Shown: positions 61,843-64,000 of the stretch, one piece after another
Layout of the letters: each line of letters begins with the position of its first letter
How positions within the stretch are numbered: the stretch's first letter is position 1
Source: Candidatus Latescibacterota bacterium
GTDB taxonomy: Bacteria > Latescibacterota > UBA2968 > UBA8231
Reading direction: 5' to 3'
DNA length: 64,000 nt
Assembly: GCA_022820485.1 (NCBI GenBank)
Contig: JAJEFJ010000048.1
Span: 55,889-119,888 of the forward strand
Program-made: the position numbers and the translations under genes
The notes under the pieces: generated by a model
The model's database searches: none
The model's input: the letters and a program-made list of their open reading frames with translations, nothing else
What the model was told of the DNA's origin: nothing

Positions 61843-61890
61843 TTAATACCCTTATTACTACCCTCATTTAAGCGTTACTACCCTTATTCC
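61843..61890. repeat. Short direct repeats at the fic 3' end
   Basis: On the fic strand, units similar to AATAAGGGTAGTAA occur about three times across the stop codon. They encode NKGSN before the stop; after a shift of frame they read NEGSNKGIN and end at a second stop. Several Fic proteins end in such Asn/Gly/Ser-rich repeats, so the present stop may be a phase accident. Confidence 0.55.
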
Positions 61891-62929
61891 TGATAAAACG
61901 CCAGCGGGCACCCGGGCCTCGACCGCTGCAAGTTACATCGCCAGATTTCTTTAGCTCCGCCAAGAGGGTGCGAATCCATTCACGACCGACGCCGGGGCAA
62001 TCGCGTTCTATATCGCTCAGGCGGAATTCGCCCGGTTGGGCGCGGATGGCGGCGAGCACCCGCTCGGACTTGGCACCCCGTGGGGCCTTGATCTGACCAG
62101 CACGTTCCTCCAATTCGACGTAAGCGCGGCGGATAATCGCAAAAAAGAAGTTGAACCAAGGCGTCAGTTCGTGTTTGCCATCGTGCCAGTGCTGTGAACT
62201 GAGCTGGAGGCATTCGTAGTAAGACTCCCGGGATTCCTCAACGAGGCGTTCCAAGCTGATGTAGCGACCCACCTCGTAGCCGTGCTGGTGGAGCGCCAAC
62301 AGGGTGAGCAGCCGAGATACGCGGCCGTTGCCGTCCCGGAAAGGGTGGATGCAAAGAAAATCCAAGATAAGGGCGGCGATGGCGATGAGCGGTGGGATAT
62401 TCTCTTGGTCGAGGGCGTGCTGGTATTGCTGGCAGAGTTCTTCCACTGCCGCCGGGGTCTCCGTAGCCTTCACACAGCGGAACCGGACCACTGGGGCCTG
62501 TCCAGGCAGGAATTCCACGATGTCGTTATCGACTCGTTTGAACTGGCCCGCGTCGCCGCTGGCGGATTGGCAAAGGGCATGTAGGCGTTGCAGGGTATCC
62601 GGCGTGATAGAAAGCGCGGCGTAGTCGGAGTGAATTTCGTTCAAGGCGCGGCGATAGTCTTGCACCTCCTGTTCGGAACGGTCACGGGGTTTTGCTTGAC
62701 CGAGCACCAGCGGATAAAGGCGAGCTTGGGCGACCGTTACCCCCTCGATGCGGTTGGAGGATTCAGCACTCTGAATGACAGCCGTGTCGCGGAGTGCTTT
62801 GAGGGCCTGTGGCGACTGGCGCGTGAGTAGCTCCTGTTTGCCCCTCGACTCGGCGATGTCGTTGAGCAGCCACACCATGCTCAGAGGTGTTTCGTGGTCG
62901 CGTAGGCGGTTGTTGCGGAAAGAGTTCAT
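61868..62929 (-). CDS. Fic domain protein (class II, self-inhibited)
   Basis: A protein of 353 residues. The N-terminus carries the inhibitory motif of class II Fic enzymes: VIQSAESSNRIEGVTVAQAR (S-x-x-x-I-E-G, with the Glu that blocks ATP). The core motif is FLCIHPFRDGNGRVSRLLTL (HPFx[D/E]GNGR complete, catalytic His). A winged-helix part (RVLAAIRAQPGEFRLSDIER) follows, then the short tail. Fic enzymes attach AMP to Tyr/Ser/Thr of target proteins, often as toxins or regulators. Start ATG 62929. No separate antitoxin gene is needed for class II. A decayed copy of the first 60 codons lies at 63617. Confidence 0.92.
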   Translation of the reverse strand: MNSFRNNRLRDHETPLSMVWLLNDIAESRGKQELLTRQSPQALKALRDTAVIQSAESSNRIEGVTVAQARLYPLVLGQAKPRDRSEQEVQDYRRALNEIHSDYAALSITPDTLQRLHALCQSASGDAGQFKRVDNDIVEFLPGQAPVVRFRCVKATETPAAVEELCQQYQHALDQENIPPLIAIAALILDFLCIHPFRDGNGRVSRLLTLLALHQHGYEVGRYISLERLVEESRESYYECLQLSSQHWHDGKHELTPWFNFFFAIIRRAYVELEERAGQIKAPRGAKSERVLAAIRAQPGEFRLSDIERDCPGVGREWIRTLLAELKKSGDVTCSGRGPGARWRFIRNKGSNA

Positions 62930-63012
62930 TTGAGTGCGAAGCCACTCAGTCGGGTGAATGGCGGCGAGTACTTTGATGAACGTCCATTGCGATCACCGTT
63001 TGAGATACTTGA

Positions 63013-63255
63013 TCATTCGTATCTGGCCGCTCTTGCTTTGCGTGCTGCTTCTCGTTCCTCGGATTTGGACGCAGAGGGCTTGTCATCTGCAAGGCAGCCA
63101 TATAACTCCTTGAGCGTTTCGGGTTGGTGCTTCACCAAAACGGCACCGTCGATCAACTCATAGATGAGCTGCTGCCGAGGCTTGAGGTGGAGTGCCTTGC
63201 GGACTTCGGCCGGGATGGTGGTTTGCCATTTATCAGTTAGAGTTGACTTGATCAC
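63013..63255 (-). CDS. AbrB/MazE-type antitoxin
   Basis: A protein of 80 residues, start GTG 63255 behind GGAG. It has the SpoVT/AbrB swapped-hairpin DNA-binding fold: MIKSTLTDKWQTTIPAEVRK, ALHLKPRQQLIYELIDGAVL. The remaining tail (ADDKPSASKSEEREAARKAR) would bind a PIN-type toxin in VapBC-like systems. No PIN gene follows: fic starts 84 bases on. It is an orphan antitoxin, or it may now control the fic gene downstream; either is inference. Confidence 0.8.
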   Translation of the reverse strand: MIKSTLTDKWQTTIPAEVRKALHLKPRQQLIYELIDGAVLVKHQPETLKELYGCLADDKPSASKSEEREAARKARAARYE

Positions 63256-63326
63256 GGGTCCATCTCCTTTTCATTGCCGCTTGTCGATCTATTCTTCTTA
63301 ATTCGCGCTCGGCGTCCTTGGCAAGC

Positions 63327-63557
63327 TCAATCTGCCAGAACATGCTCTTTCATGACTTTCTCAAGAGGCACAGTCTGAGATTTCCCCCCGTGAATATCCT
63401 TCAGTCGTTGTTCGGCAAGATGCAAGTCTTCGAGGTCATCTAGATACTCCCGGATAGCCTCAATCATATACTCGGTTTCGCTACGTCCCGTGCGGGCAGC
63501 CAGTTTTTGCAGCCGTTCAAAGACTGTATCGGGCAACTGAAAAACTACTCGGCTCAT
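63327..63557 (-). CDS. Ribbon-helix-helix (RelB/DinJ-like) antitoxin
   Basis: A protein of 76 residues, start ATG 63557 behind AGGAG. Strand VVFQLPDTVFERLQKLAART and helices GRSETEYMIEAIREYLDDL, EDLHLAEQRLKDIHGGKSQT give the RHH repressor fold of RelB/CopG antitoxins. It ends VPLEKVMKEHVLAD, a typical antitoxin tail that wraps a RelE/ParE toxin. The toxin gene expected downstream is missing; the AbrB-type gene comes next, 72 bases away. Confidence 0.85.
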   Translation of the reverse strand: MSRVVFQLPDTVFERLQKLAARTGRSETEYMIEAIREYLDDLEDLHLAEQRLKDIHGGKSQTVPLEKVMKEHVLAD

Positions 63558-63616
63558 GGCGCTTCTCCTATGGGTTATCTACGAATCGTCTCGTATCAAT
63601 TAATCCCCTTGCAGAA

Positions 63617-63792
63617 TACTGGAAGATTCAGCACTCTGGATGATATCCAAGTCGTAGAGTCCTTTGAGGACTTGTGTCGACTGACATGTGAATAGTTCTG
63701 TTTGCCCTTCGACTCGGCGATGCCGTTGAGCAACCACATCGTGCTTAGGATGTTTCGTGGTCGCGTAGGTAGTTGTTACGGAAAGAATTAAT
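63617..63792 (-). pseudogene. Decayed copy of the fic 5' end
   Basis: On the minus strand this stretch matches fic 62755-62929 base by base at most positions: it starts like NSFRNNYLRDHET, continues WLLNGIAESKGKQ, and ends near the AESSS of the inhibitory helix, with the DNA ending GAGTGCTGAATCTTCC. At least two frameshifts and a stop after HETS disrupt it. The rest of fic is absent. It appears to be an old duplication cut off in the region of the inhibitory motif. Confidence 0.8.
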
Positions 63793-64000
63793 TGTTGAAG
63801 GCTTTAGGCCTAGAGGATATTCAGCAATTTGCACATATAGCAATCCTAAAATAATTTGAAAGCATACCCTCATCAGCCCGGCCTCTTCTACCTATAAGTC
63901 ATTTGTATGTTGCCCAATCCGTTCAGAAGGGCCAATCTGAACGGTATGCGTGCGGGGCGCGTCGTCCGTCATTGGGTGAGCAGGCCCCTCGTGCCCGCTG
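63793..64000. other. Right end, no clear gene
   Basis: About 200 bases without a recognisable gene. CCGTTCAGA (63919-63927) and TCTGAACGG (63936-63944) form a perfect 9-bp hairpin with an 8-base loop. A plus-strand frame opening at ATG 63946 runs off the window and cannot be judged. Confidence 0.35.

Overview
The window reads as a stretch of chromosome from a GC-rich, Gram-negative (two-membrane), probably uncultured bacterium. The two-membrane call rests on lptA/lptB-like lipopolysaccharide export genes, an LpxH-type lipid A hydrolase, a TolC-type channel, an outer-membrane barrel ending in Phe, several lipoproteins with clear lipoboxes and two rfb sugar-nucleotide genes. A secreted protease ending in a YQNAPNPFN / FlgD-like tail, common in the FCB group and neighbouring candidate phyla such as Latescibacterota, suggests that part of the tree. 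That placement is inference; no rRNA or tRNA gene was found to test it.

Layout. 1-4.8 kb is an accessory island: the end of an AAA ATPase gene, a frameshifted DUF4276 gene, a membrane pentapeptide-repeat protein, an AT-richer secreted orphan, and toxin-antitoxin parts (orphan DUF433, a HigBA-like pair, an orphan ribbon-helix-helix protein). 4.8-16.6 kb, all on the minus strand, is a nearly complete urea locus: ureD, then urtA, a porin, urtB-C-D-E, fused ureAB, ureC, ureF, ureG. It links an outer-membrane channel, periplasmic capture, ABC import, hydrolysis and nickel insertion; ureE is missing. 17-29 kb, mostly plus strand, holds two paralogous secreted metzincin proteases with different C-termini, a DUF1684 protein, a fucokinase-like GHMP kinase overlapping a NYN nuclease, a DUF2064 transferase, and a four-gene metabolic operon (tandem RidA-like protein, two half-size ThDP enzyme subunits, LarA/DUF2088 protein).

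29-61.8 kb is largely core genome: gatC-pyrG-lptA-lptB-rpoN; smc; pyrE with rfbC and a SEC-C protein; an ECF sigma factor with a good sigma-54 promoter match; an M42 aminopeptidase whose ribosome site lies in a perfect hairpin; a polyprenyl synthase, SIS isomerase and transaldolase group; a TolC-like gene; a DksA-like gene; a lipoprotein glycosidase-like gene; a UVR-motif gene; a HEAT lipoprotein; mrp plus an oxidoreductase; an M23 peptidase plus lpxH; an RsmF-like methyltransferase; ubiX; a YjhG-type dehydratase; rfbB. 61.8-64 kb is accessory again: a Fic gene, two orphan antitoxins and a decayed copy of the fic 5' end.

The regulatory centre is rpoN together with the sigma-54-like promoter and upstream inverted repeat before the ECF sigma gene, followed by the occluded ribosome site of the next gene. 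Several families of short palindromic repeats sit between genes. No insertion sequence, CRISPR array, tRNA or rRNA was recognised.
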